From the NCBI RefSeq assembly GCF_014695575.1, contig NZ_JACJOO010000055.1, forward strand, positions 1 to 64,000: 64,000 bases of DNA. Reading direction: 5' to 3'. Made by a program: the position numbers and the translations under genes. The notes under the pieces are model-generated. The model saw nothing but the letters and a program-made list of their open reading frames with translations. It did not search any database and had not been told where the DNA came from. Positions within the stretch are counted from its first letter, which is position 1. Every line of letters starts with the position of its first letter. The DNA is from Leptolyngbya sp. FACHB-8. GTDB lineage: Bacteria > Cyanobacteriota > Cyanobacteriia > Elainellales > Elainellaceae. Positions 52,558-60,068 of the stretch are shown here, piece by piece.

Positions 52558-53736
52558 ATGTATCCAACGAACCAGTGGAACCAGATCGACCCAGAATTTT
52601 GGCGCGGTAAGCGGGTTTTTGTGACAGGGCACACGGGCTTTAAAGGAAGCTGGCTTTGCCTTTGGCTTCAATATTTGGGGGCACAGGTTACCGGATATGC
52701 GATCGCCCCGCCTACCTCTTCCAATCTGTTTGAGCTGGGGCAAGTGGGAACCGGCATGGTGTCGATTCACGGCGACGTCTGTGACCCAGTAGCGCTAAAG
52801 CAGGCGATGACAGATAGCCAGCCTGAAATTGTGTTTCATTTGGCGGCCCAAGCCTTGGTGCGATCGTCCTATAGTGCACCAGCGATGGCCTACCAGGCCA
52901 ATGTGATGGGTGCCGTGAATGTGTTAGAAGCCGTGCGGCAAACCCCCAGTGTACGGGCGGTCGTGAATGTAACCTCTAACGCCTGTTATGAAAACCGGGG
53001 ATGGCAGAACGGCTATCGAGAAACCGACCCTCTGGGTGGCTATGACCCCCACAGCAATAGCAAAGCCTGTGCGGAGATGGTGACAGCAACCTATCGCAAC
53101 ACCTTCTTCAACCCTCTGTCCTACGGTGACCATGGGGTAGCTGTTGCGACGGCTCGCAGCAGTAACGTTATCGGTGGTGGGGACTGGGCGACGGATCGCC
53201 TGGTGCCGGATGTGATGAAAGCATTGTTAGCAGGTAAATCAGTGGTCGTCCGCAACCCCCGAGCAACCCGCCCCTGGCAGCATGTTCTAGAACCCCTGCA
53301 AGGTTACCTGTTACTGGCAGAACGGCTTTACCAGGAAGGGATTATCTTTGCGGAACCCTGGAACTTTGGCCCGGATGAACGCCATTGTGAGATGGCAGGG
53401 GCGATCGCCGACCAACTCTACATCCTGTGGGGCAGCCCTAACAACTGGCAGCCAGAGGCTGAGATATCTGACCTGTACGAACGCGCTTTCCTCAAGCTGG
53501 ATTCTACAAAGGCTCGCAGTCGCCTGGGATGGCACATTGTTCTGGATTTGAAGACAGCGCTTCGCTGGGTTGTGGATTGGACGAAAGCCTATCAGGTCGG
53601 TGAGGATGTGCGATCGCTCAGCCTGGGTCAGATTCGCCAATTTATGTCTATTGCTCAGAGCCGTAGCAGTTCGCGTACGTTGGCTGATGCTGCCCGTGAT
53701 CCCGAAACGATGAAGCGCCTGTGGTCCTGTTGCTGA
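52558..53736 (+). CDS. rfbG: CDP-glucose 4,6-dehydratase
   Basis: 392 residues, extended SDR. RfbG makes CDP-4-keto-6-deoxyglucose, a precursor of 3,6-dideoxyhexoses and related sugars. VTGHTGFKGSWL (about 22-33), FHLAAQALVRSSY, NVTSNACYENRGW and the C-terminal WNFGPDERH...VVDWTKAY are typical. The usual Tyr of the Tyr-x-x-x-Lys pair is His165 here (YDPHSNSK, with Lys169), so activity is uncertain. The ATG at 52558 gives the normal start. No other CDP-sugar gene is adjacent. Confidence 0.88.
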   Translation: MYPTNQWNQIDPEFWRGKRVFVTGHTGFKGSWLCLWLQYLGAQVTGYAIAPPTSSNLFELGQVGTGMVSIHGDVCDPVALKQAMTDSQPEIVFHLAAQALVRSSYSAPAMAYQANVMGAVNVLEAVRQTPSVRAVVNVTSNACYENRGWQNGYRETDPLGGYDPHSNSKACAEMVTATYRNTFFNPLSYGDHGVAVATARSSNVIGGGDWATDRLVPDVMKALLAGKSVVVRNPRATRPWQHVLEPLQGYLLLAERLYQEGIIFAEPWNFGPDERHCEMAGAIADQLYILWGSPNNWQPEAEISDLYERAFLKLDSTKARSRLGWHIVLDLKTALRWVVDWTKAYQVGEDVRSLSLGQIRQFMSIAQSRSSSRTLADAARDPETMKRLWSCC

Positions 53737-54000
53737 CCTAATATTCAGGGCTAGAGCGTTTAGGACGAGTCGTTGCCGCAGAGAGTCTGCCAAAGTTTGG
53801 GCTCAAATTGTTGAGCAAATTTGGGTGTACTTGCCTGGAAGCCATGGCTACAAGCGCAAAAACTGCCTTCATGAGGTCGAGGGTAAAACCGCTCCTTTGT
53901 GAAGACCGATTTTGCTCCTGTAGTATCAATTTAGTTCTGACAAAAATGAGGTTGCTCCCAAAGGATCTTGTATTCAATACCGCCCTCCCTGGGTTAATCC
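53737..54000. other. Gene-free stretch after rfbG
   Basis: About 265 bp with no gene I can support. Part of it (GTTTGGGCTCAAATTGTTGAGCAAATTTGGG) is slightly repetitive. Confidence 0.35.
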
Positions 54001-54101
54001 CTAGTACGCTGAGGCGGAAATCCATCACCTATGTTTTTGTGTAGGGTGCTTCGCACCCTACACAAAAACATAGGTTACGAACTTAGGCCGCAGCCTACTA
54101 G
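54001..54101. repeat. Family E palindromic unit, 101 bp, inverted
   Basis: CTAGTACGCTGAGGCGGAAA ... hairpin ATGTTTTTGTGTAGGGTGC / GCACCCTACACAAAAACAT ... CTTAGGCCGCAGCCTACTAG. It is the reverse complement arrangement of 19903-20003 and has the same length. Confidence 0.7.
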
Positions 54102-54232
54102 GGTGGTGGATAGGGTTATAAACGTGCAGTTCTGAGTTAATTTCCTCCAGCATCTATGGGAAACCCATTAAGGGTTAATCCTTAGCTCTGGGGGACTCCA
54201 GTAGTTGAGCACAGCAGTGACATAAGAGGCAT

Positions 54233-54937
54233 ATGCGAATTCTTCTGGTAGAAGATGAGCCCGATTTGGGCCTGGCTATTAAATGGGCTCTCAAGCAGGA
54301 AAAGTATGTAGTGGATTGGGCTCAAACGGGGCCGGAGGGTTGGGAGTATCTGGACAACCCTACATCCCACTATGTAGTTGCCATTTTGGATTGGCTCTTA
54401 CCGGGAATGTTGGGTATTGAGCTTTGCCAACGGTTGCGGCAACGGCAAAACCCTCTGCCCGTACTGATGCTGACGGCACGCGATCGCCTTGCGGACAAAG
54501 TGGCTGGTCTGGATGCCGGAGCCGACGACTATCTTATCAAGCCTTTTGATATGGAAGAGTTATTAGCACGGGTACGGGCTTTACAGCGGCGATCGCCCCA
54601 CCACCCCGTGCAGCAGGTCCGCATCGGTAACCTCCTGCTTGACTACACGAGCCGCCTAGTGTTTTACCAGGCCGAAGCGTCTGAGAACCCGCAACCCATT
54701 GTTCTGACTAATAAAGAATTTCAGCTTTTGGAGTACTTTATGAGTCATCCCCATCACCTTGTTAGCAGCGAGCAACTCCTGGCCCAACTCTGGGAAATGG
54801 AAACCGAAGTTGCCAGTAATGTAGTCGCTGCCCAGATGCGTTTGCTGCGGCGTAAATTGGCCCAATATGGCTACGCTGACCTGATCGAAACTGTGCCCAG
54901 CATGGGCTATCGCATTAATCCCACCTATGTCCAGTAG
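54233..54937 (+). CDS. OmpR/PhoB-type response regulator
   Basis: 234 residues. The receiver domain (1-115) has the acidic pair Glu7/Asp8, phospho-acceptor Asp53 (ILDWLLPG) and Lys103 (LIKPF). The winged-helix DNA-binding domain (about 125-230) ends in LIETVPSMGYRINP. It resembles RppA/NrsR of cyanobacteria. It overlaps the next gene by 11 nt, so the pair is translationally coupled. Confidence 0.93.
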   Translation: MRILLVEDEPDLGLAIKWALKQEKYVVDWAQTGPEGWEYLDNPTSHYVVAILDWLLPGMLGIELCQRLRQRQNPLPVLMLTARDRLADKVAGLDAGADDYLIKPFDMEELLARVRALQRRSPHHPVQQVRIGNLLLDYTSRLVFYQAEASENPQPIVLTNKEFQLLEYFMSHPHHLVSSEQLLAQLWEMETEVASNVVAAQMRLLRRKLAQYGYADLIETVPSMGYRINPTYVQ

Positions 54938-56297
54938 CCCACCGTTTCGCCTGAGCCGCCGCCGCCTCGCTGCCTGGTATACCGGGGTCATGTCCCTGAT
55001 CCTGATTGCCGGAAGCTATGCCATTTATCGCCTGGTGGTGCATGCCCGTTGGATGCACCTGGAACGGGGAATGCAGCAGATGGCGATCGTCCTGGAACGC
55101 CGTCTTCAGCCCATGCTGGAACAACCTGGCCAGATTGATTTGAGCCAGGGAGAGCAACTACCGGGCCTATGTGTGAAGGATATGCCCTGTTTTTCCTCTG
55201 CTCGCCCTGAGCCCTTCATTACGCAACTTCAAACCGAACTGGATGACATGTCATCTCTGGCGAAGGATAGATACTGCATCCGATTTCTAGATTTGGCAGG
55301 AAACCCAGTCGCGACCCTTAGCATCCCTCAAACCAACACATCTTGCACGTCGAAGAAATTTTGGAAATGGCTGCGCGATGGCGATCGCGAGCACTATCAT
55401 CAAAAGCGCTATCCCCTCCATACCCTGAACCATGATGAATGGGGCACATTGCAAATTGCTCGCTCCCTCAACACGTTGGATATTTACCTATTAGGAGTGG
55501 AGTTAACGTTGCTGGGGCTGTTACTGCTGGCGATCGCCCTGGTGGGCTATGCCAGTTGGTGGCTAGCCGGGATGGCCATGCAACCGGTGCAGCAATCCTA
55601 TGAGCGAATGCAGCAATTCACCGCTGATGCGGCCCATGAACTCCGAACCCCGGTAGCGGCGATTCGAGCCATGGTACAAGCTGCCCTCCGCTCATCAGAG
55701 TTATCGCCCGAAGAGGTGAATGCGACGCTGCAAACCGTGGATCGCCAGAGCCAACGGCTTTCTCGGTTGATGCAAGACCTCCTCGTACTCTCGCAACTGG
55801 AGCAGGATAAGGAAACCCACACTCGAAAAATCTGCGACCTCAGCCTTTTACTCAAGGATGTAATCGATGAGTTCCAGGGAATTGCCATCAACGCTCAGTT
55901 ACAGCTACGCCTGGAACTGCAAACTGCTGGGCCTGTGCATGTGCTTGGGCAGCCTGAGCAACTGCACCGGGCTGTGGCTAATTTAGTGAGCAATGGAATT
56001 CAATACACTCCTGCGGGTGGCCAGGTAACTGTGCAGTTGCTCAATGAGGCAACCTATGAAGCGACAATTCGTGTCAAAGATACCGGAGTCGGAATATCAC
56101 CCGAAGCTCAGAGCAAAATTTTTGACCGCTTCTACCGCGTGGATAAGGAGCGATCGCGCCACTCGGGGGGAGCCGGTCTAGGGTTAGCCATTGTGCAGGC
56201 CATTGTCCACGCCCATAAGGGTACAGTCCACGTTGAGAGTGAGCCCGGTCGAGGCAGTGTATTTACAATTCGACTCCCCGTCTTGCTGGTGCTGTAG
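54927..56297 (+). CDS. Sensor histidine kinase paired with the OmpR-type regulator
   Basis: 456 residues. Membrane helices at about 19-38 and 189-215 bracket an extracytoplasmic domain of about 150 residues that contains four cysteines (82, 88, 117, 140). HAMP-like, then HisKA with His237 (AAHELRTP) and HATPase_c with NLVSNGIQYTP and GGAGLGLAIV follow. It resembles RppB/NrsS. The cysteines would suit a redox or metal signal; that is inference. Nickel sensing is known for the Synechocystis relative. Confidence 0.92.
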   Translation: MSSSPPFRLSRRRLAAWYTGVMSLILIAGSYAIYRLVVHARWMHLERGMQQMAIVLERRLQPMLEQPGQIDLSQGEQLPGLCVKDMPCFSSARPEPFITQLQTELDDMSSLAKDRYCIRFLDLAGNPVATLSIPQTNTSCTSKKFWKWLRDGDREHYHQKRYPLHTLNHDEWGTLQIARSLNTLDIYLLGVELTLLGLLLLAIALVGYASWWLAGMAMQPVQQSYERMQQFTADAAHELRTPVAAIRAMVQAALRSSELSPEEVNATLQTVDRQSQRLSRLMQDLLVLSQLEQDKETHTRKICDLSLLLKDVIDEFQGIAINAQLQLRLELQTAGPVHVLGQPEQLHRAVANLVSNGIQYTPAGGQVTVQLLNEATYEATIRVKDTGVGISPEAQSKIFDRFYRVDKERSRHSGGAGLGLAIVQAIVHAHKGTVHVESEPGRGSVFTIRLPVLLVL

Positions 56298-56456
56298 ATA
56301 CAGCCTTTGGAACTGCAAAACGGCCCTATCGGAGCTATTTTGTACAAGACTTACGCATTTGTGTAGTGGGTGGAGTGCGAAGCACCCCACCCACTACACA
56401 AATACACTACAGATAGCGGGCTTGCGTAAGTCCTGTTGCAGTTCCAAAGGCTGTAT
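56298..56456. repeat. Terminator stem holding a family B unit in its loop
   Basis: Outer perfect 21-bp arms (ATACAGCCTTTGGAACTGCA... 56298-56318 and its complement 56436-56456) enclose a 117-bp interior, of which 56346-56434 is an 89-bp family B unit (AAGACTTACGC...GCGTAAGTCCT). It lies 1 nt after the kinase stop and before the end of the converging cytochrome gene, and may represent a terminator invaded by the repeat. Confidence 0.75.
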
Positions 56457-56464
56457 TAAAAGCG

Positions 56465-56977
56465 TTAAGGGGTGGACTGCCACTCGGGGCTCAACTCCCG
56501 ATAGTTGTAGTTAGTGGCTCCCGGATGGCAGGAGACACAACTGGCTAAAGAAGCACGGGGGACGTCCACATCGGGGTGTAGGGCCCGGAAGAAGCGGGAA
56601 TCATCAATGCGTTGAGGTACTTCCTCATTGGCTCGAAGGGGCCGGGAAGAAAATTGCAAGTAGTTCCATACCAGATCCAGTACAGGGGATCGGAGAGGCG
56701 TAATCTGTGTTCCATAATGCTGTTCTTGCACGAGGATGCGACCCCAGGATTGAGTTGGCATCACGGCTGGAGATGGTGCAATGTGACAGGAGGAACATTC
56801 CCGCAGATAAACCTGTTCACCCAACTGAAAGCGTTCTGGGACGACGTCTAGCGACGCCACAGTAAATTCGGGCGGGCGGGTGGGCTCGCTGGCCTGAGCT
56901 AACCCCCACCCCAACCCTAGACTCCACAGAGCAACTATCAGAGCAACTCCCAGGGAAGACGGGAGAAATGGTCGCAT
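56465..56977 (-). CDS. Diheme cytochrome c
   Basis: 170 residues from the ATG at 56977. A signal peptide (about 1-29, ...GLAQA) is followed by two heme c motifs: Cys61-Cys64-His65 (CSSCH) and Cys147-Cys150-His151 (CVSCH). It would be periplasmic or lumenal and carry electrons. The adjacent sensor kinase converges on it. The frame is open to 57061 but gives no good start there. Confidence 0.88.
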   Translation of the reverse strand: MRPFLPSSLGVALIVALWSLGLGWGLAQASEPTRPPEFTVASLDVVPERFQLGEQVYLRECSSCHIAPSPAVMPTQSWGRILVQEQHYGTQITPLRSPVLDLVWNYLQFSSRPLRANEEVPQRIDDSRFFRALHPDVDVPRASLASCVSCHPGATNYNYRELSPEWQSTP

Positions 56978-57118
56978 CTTTTTTGGAAAAGATAGACGAC
57001 CTGTAAGCTCGAAAATCCGGACGCGAAGCCAACTGAGCAATGAATACCTGCGCAAAACCACACCTCAACCAACGTAAAACGGATAACGCTCAAACTGAAA
57101 AAGTCAGCAATTCCTAAC

Positions 57119-57473
57119 TATAATCTTTGCCTTTCTCAACGCAACTCTCGAGGAAACCGCTATTCTTTTGGATCAAATCGCTGCCCCTTGAATCACTAAC
57201 TCTGTATCCAGTCTTCACTCTATCTTCGTCGGACACAGGTGTCTGAAAGGAGCAAGACGGCGGTCACCGCCAAAATGTTGCGGAAAAAGTCGTAGAGAAA
57301 TCGCCATCAGGATAACCCGGTGGAGTGAGGAAGACGCCTAAGCGATTGATGTAATTTCAGTCATAATATTTCACATCAATTAACAGAGTTCTCTCGCACT
57401 ATGGCTTCGGCCTCTGCTGTATTGTTCTTTACCTGCCCCTTTAGACCCCTACAGCAGCCTTCAAGAACAGTGT
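57119..57473 (+). promoter_or_regulatory. TATAAT box and long leader before the GNAT gene
   Basis: A perfect -10 box TATAAT lies at 57119-57124, about 390 nt before the acetyltransferase start. The segment between has a small hairpin (GGCGGTCACCGCC, about 57259-57271) and no gene. A second possible -10 (CATAAT) is at about 57363. It may be a long leader or a small RNA gene. Confidence 0.35.
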
Positions 57474-57515
57474 TTGATCAAGTCCTACCACGATACACAG
57501 GAATGGGAATCGGAA

Positions 57516-58016
57516 ATGGAAAAAGCTACGGATTTTCGCCACGTACAGTTTCATCTCCACGAAGGGCTGAATCCTGGGACAGGTTCTCGCTCGGTGGATT
57601 TACATCAGCTTCAGGAATTGTTTCGAGTGGCGGCTTTCTGGGCAGCAGAGCGGACTCTGGAAGATTTGACGATCGCCATTACTAACAGTAAGCCTGTCGT
57701 GACCGCGTGGAATGGCGATCGCCAGATCGGCTTTGCCCGTGCCACTTCCGATGGGGTGTACCGAGCTACTATCTGGGATGTCGTTATTCATCCTGACTAT
57801 CAGGGGGCTGGGCTGGGGCGCAAATTGGTTGAGACGGTGCTGATGCACCCGCACGTCAACCGGGCCGAGCGAGTTTATCTGATGACAACCAATCAGCAGC
57901 ATTTCTACGAGCGCATTGGCTTCGAGGAAAACCAAACAACGACAATGGTATTGTTTAACAAACCTGTGACTGTAGCTCAACAAGACTGGTCAGCGGTAAA
58001 CGAGCTGGCCCGTTGA
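57516..58016 (+). CDS. GNAT N-acetyltransferase, Ycf52-like
   Basis: 166 residues. The acetyl-CoA-binding motif is IHPDYQGAGLGRKLVETVL (Q-x-x-G-x-G/A), after a beta strand GFARATSDGVYRATIWDVVI. The C-terminal ERVYLMTTNQQHFYERIGFEEN is typical of the plastid Ycf52/NSI-related group. A TTG at 57474 would add 14 residues; the ATG at 57516 has GGGA 8 nt upstream. Substrate unknown; plant relatives acetylate proteins and serotonin. Confidence 0.88.
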   Translation: MEKATDFRHVQFHLHEGLNPGTGSRSVDLHQLQELFRVAAFWAAERTLEDLTIAITNSKPVVTAWNGDRQIGFARATSDGVYRATIWDVVIHPDYQGAGLGRKLVETVLMHPHVNRAERVYLMTTNQQHFYERIGFEENQTTTMVLFNKPVTVAQQDWSAVNELAR

Positions 58017-58038
58017 GGTAGCATTCCCAACCTTTTTA

Positions 58039-58160
58039 ACCTCAATTCGGGATCAGCCCAAGAGCCCTTTTCTGCGTACACATTGCGTACACAGAAAAGG
58101 GCTTTTTCGAGAGGCGTGCAAAGCGCACCTCTCGAAAAAGCCCTTAACCCGAACTCAGAC
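58039..58160. mobile_element. Family A unit, 122 bp, diverged
   Basis: ACCTCAATTCGGGATCAG at the left, two hairpins (AGCCCTTTTCTGCGTAC / GTACACAGAAAAGGGCT and GGGCTTTTTCGAGAGG / CCTCTCGAAAAAGCCC), then TTAACCCGAACTCAGAC. The length is 122 bp. Flanks TTTTTA and TGCTTA match at 4 of 6 positions. The first hairpin has been replaced by a different but pairing sequence. Confidence 0.7.
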
Positions 58161-58174
58161 TGCTTAGATCAATC

Positions 58175-58263
58175 AGGACTTACGCATTTAAGTTGTAGGT
58201 GGTGTGCTTTGCACACCACCTACAACTTAAATGCTCTAGGTATAGTGTACTTACGTAAGTCCT
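58175..58263. repeat. Family B palindromic unit, 89 bp
   Basis: AGGACTTACGC, long perfect stem (ATTTAAGTTGTAGGTGGTGTGC / GCACACCACCTACAACTTAAAT), then TACTTACGTAAGTCCT. It lies 14 bp after the preceding family A unit. Confidence 0.75.
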
Positions 58264-58554
58264 ACCAATGATGGGTTGGATAGTGAGAGATGAAATACTC
58301 CTTCACAAATTATTCCCTTTTATTTCAGGGGGGTGTGAACCGCTACTCACTCGAAACAACGAAATACAGGGCGATCGCACCCTGTACTTCGTTGTTTTGA
58401 GTGCTAGTGCTGTATCGCTACATTAACTTTTTGGGGTTGATTAAAGAGTAACAGCGAAAAAATGGGAACTTTTTGGAAATCATTGGGGCCTGTGGTGAAT
58501 CTACCCACAACCCTCAAAATTTAGCTGCCCACTTGTAAATCAAGGGGTCATTCC
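58264..58554. other. Upstream region of the GH19 gene
   Basis: About 290 bp. A hairpin CAACGAAATACAGGGCGATCG / GTACTTCGTTG with HIP1 in its loop region lies at about 58351-58398. No gene. Confidence 0.4.
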
Positions 58555-59526
58555 ATGGACGCTACTCAACTCAAATCCTACCGCCAACTCGGGTTGGATC
58601 GGTTGGAACAACTCTTGCTTCAATTGCCCGCCCAAGCCAACGACGCCGATCGCTTTGTCGATAAAGCGATTCGCCAACTCTCCGGGTTACCTCCCGCCCC
58701 AACCGGAGCTCCTCCCTATCAGGGCATCTACAGTGCTGCCTTCACCTTTGAGCAATATCGGGATGGTGCAACTGATCGGCTGGAAGATCTGATGCTCAAG
58801 TTGCCCGCTCTCAATTCCCTTGATGGTGAAGTCGACAGCTGGATTCGGAAGCTGTCAGACTTACCCGAACGGCCAACGGGTAGTGACCCTTACGTACGGC
58901 TCTTTGTTCTCCGGGAAGACACTCCTGACGTTCCATCTATCACAGGCCCGGCGATCGCAACGCCCTCCAAAATTTATGTAACCTCCGACCAGATGTTCAA
59001 AATCATCGGGTCGACCCAGCATAGCGATCGCGTCAATGCTATGATGCCTGGCATTAACGTGACCCTGAAGCGCTTCAACATCAATACTCCGCTACGAATG
59101 GCCCACTTTTTCGGCCAAATTTTGCACGAAAGTGGCGGTTTCCGCTGGCTCCGGGAACTCTGGGGGCCAACCGATGCTCAAACCCGCTACGAACCTCCCT
59201 CCCGGCTAGCCCAAAATCTTGGCAATACCCAAGCCGGAGATGGCAAGCGCTATATGGGGCGCGGAGTAATCCAGCTGACTGGACGTGCCAACTATGCGCA
59301 GTTCTCTAAAGCCATGGGTGTTGATTTTCTATCAAATCCGGACCTTGTCGCATCCCCCCAATACGCTGTCACCGCCGCTGGCTGGTTCTGGGATACCCGC
59401 AACATCAATAAAGCTGCGGATCAGGATGACCTGCTAAAAGTAACCCGTCAAGTCAACGGCGGCAAAAACGGCCTCGCCGACCGAGAAAAATACCTGAAAC
59501 GCGCCAAACAGGTTCTCGGCTGTTAA
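58555..59526 (+). CDS. GH19 chitinase/endolysin-like protein
   Basis: 323 residues. Two N-terminal helical repeats of about 60 residues (GLDRLEQLLLQLPAQANDAD...PYQGIYSAAF and DRLEDLMLKLPALNSLDGE...PYVRLF) are followed by a GH19 lysozyme/chitinase-like domain (about 145-323). The catalytic Glu would be in LHESGGFRWL; GKRYMGRGVIQLTGRANYAQF is the conserved cleft segment. There is no signal peptide. GH19 domains of this type cleave peptidoglycan or chitin. No phage gene is nearby, so a host cell-wall role is more likely than a prophage lysin. Confidence 0.85.
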   Translation: MDATQLKSYRQLGLDRLEQLLLQLPAQANDADRFVDKAIRQLSGLPPAPTGAPPYQGIYSAAFTFEQYRDGATDRLEDLMLKLPALNSLDGEVDSWIRKLSDLPERPTGSDPYVRLFVLREDTPDVPSITGPAIATPSKIYVTSDQMFKIIGSTQHSDRVNAMMPGINVTLKRFNINTPLRMAHFFGQILHESGGFRWLRELWGPTDAQTRYEPPSRLAQNLGNTQAGDGKRYMGRGVIQLTGRANYAQFSKAMGVDFLSNPDLVASPQYAVTAAGWFWDTRNINKAADQDDLLKVTRQVNGGKNGLADREKYLKRAKQVLGC

Positions 59527-59546
59527 GCAACAACTGCACGAGAAAA

Positions 59547-59584
59547 CAGTGAGGGGTGGCACAACGTGCCACCCCTCACTGTTT
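59547..59584 (+). terminator. GH19 gene terminator
   Basis: CAGTGAGGGGTGGCAC pairs with GTGCCACCCCTCACTG, followed by TTT, 20 nt after the stop. Confidence 0.8.
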
Positions 59585-59689
59585 ACAGCGCTTTGCGCCT
59601 GAATCCGCTACGGTTGTTTTTGTGAGAGCTACGCGGAGCGCAGCTCTCACAAAAACAACCAAATTTTCAGCGCTTGAAAAGCGCTGTAA
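59583..59689. repeat. Family C palindromic unit, 107 bp
   Basis: TTACAGCGCTTTGCGCC at the left and GCTTGAAAAGCGCTGTAA at the right surround the central stem GGTTGTTTTTGTGAGAGC. It is the best-preserved copy of the three in the window and directly follows the GH19 terminator. Confidence 0.75.
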
Positions 59690-59864
59690 CCCACTACTGT
59701 TGACCTACAACATCACCCCAGCCTGATCCAAACCCCACAGATGTGAAGCGACCTAACACCACCTTTGCAAAACCTCCTTGCCTAGGGGGGCTGGGGGAGG
59801 GGCACCCCGTCCACCAGTCGGGAGGTTTGAAGGGCGACGCGCCTTCAAGCTAGATCTCTGCAAC

Positions 59865-60000
59865 TAATTCAACGTCAGTTCGGGATAAGCCGGACCGCCC
59901 ATTATTGCGTGCGCGACGCGCACGCAATAATGGGCTTTTTCGAGTGCCGCGCTTCGCGCGGCACTCGAAAAAGCCCTTAACCCGAACTGAGGTTAATTCA
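59865..60000. mobile_element. Family A unit (122 bp) with 7-bp target duplication
   Basis: Unit 59872-59993 in inverse orientation (ACGTCAGTTCGGG ... CCCGAACTGAGGT), very similar to 1674-1795. Exact direct repeats TAATTCA lie at 59865-59871 and 59994-60000. It lies downstream of the minus-strand radA gene. Confidence 0.85.
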
Positions 60001-60068
60001 CAATCCTTCGCTATTACCCTTCCCCATCACCGATAAGCTTTTGGGATGATTGCAATATACCCCATTGC

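Noticed and set aside
58555-59526. Prophage endolysin
   Set aside because: The GH19 domain resembles phage lysins, but no holin, capsid, tail, integrase or terminase gene is near, and the N-terminal repeats are unlike a phage lysin.
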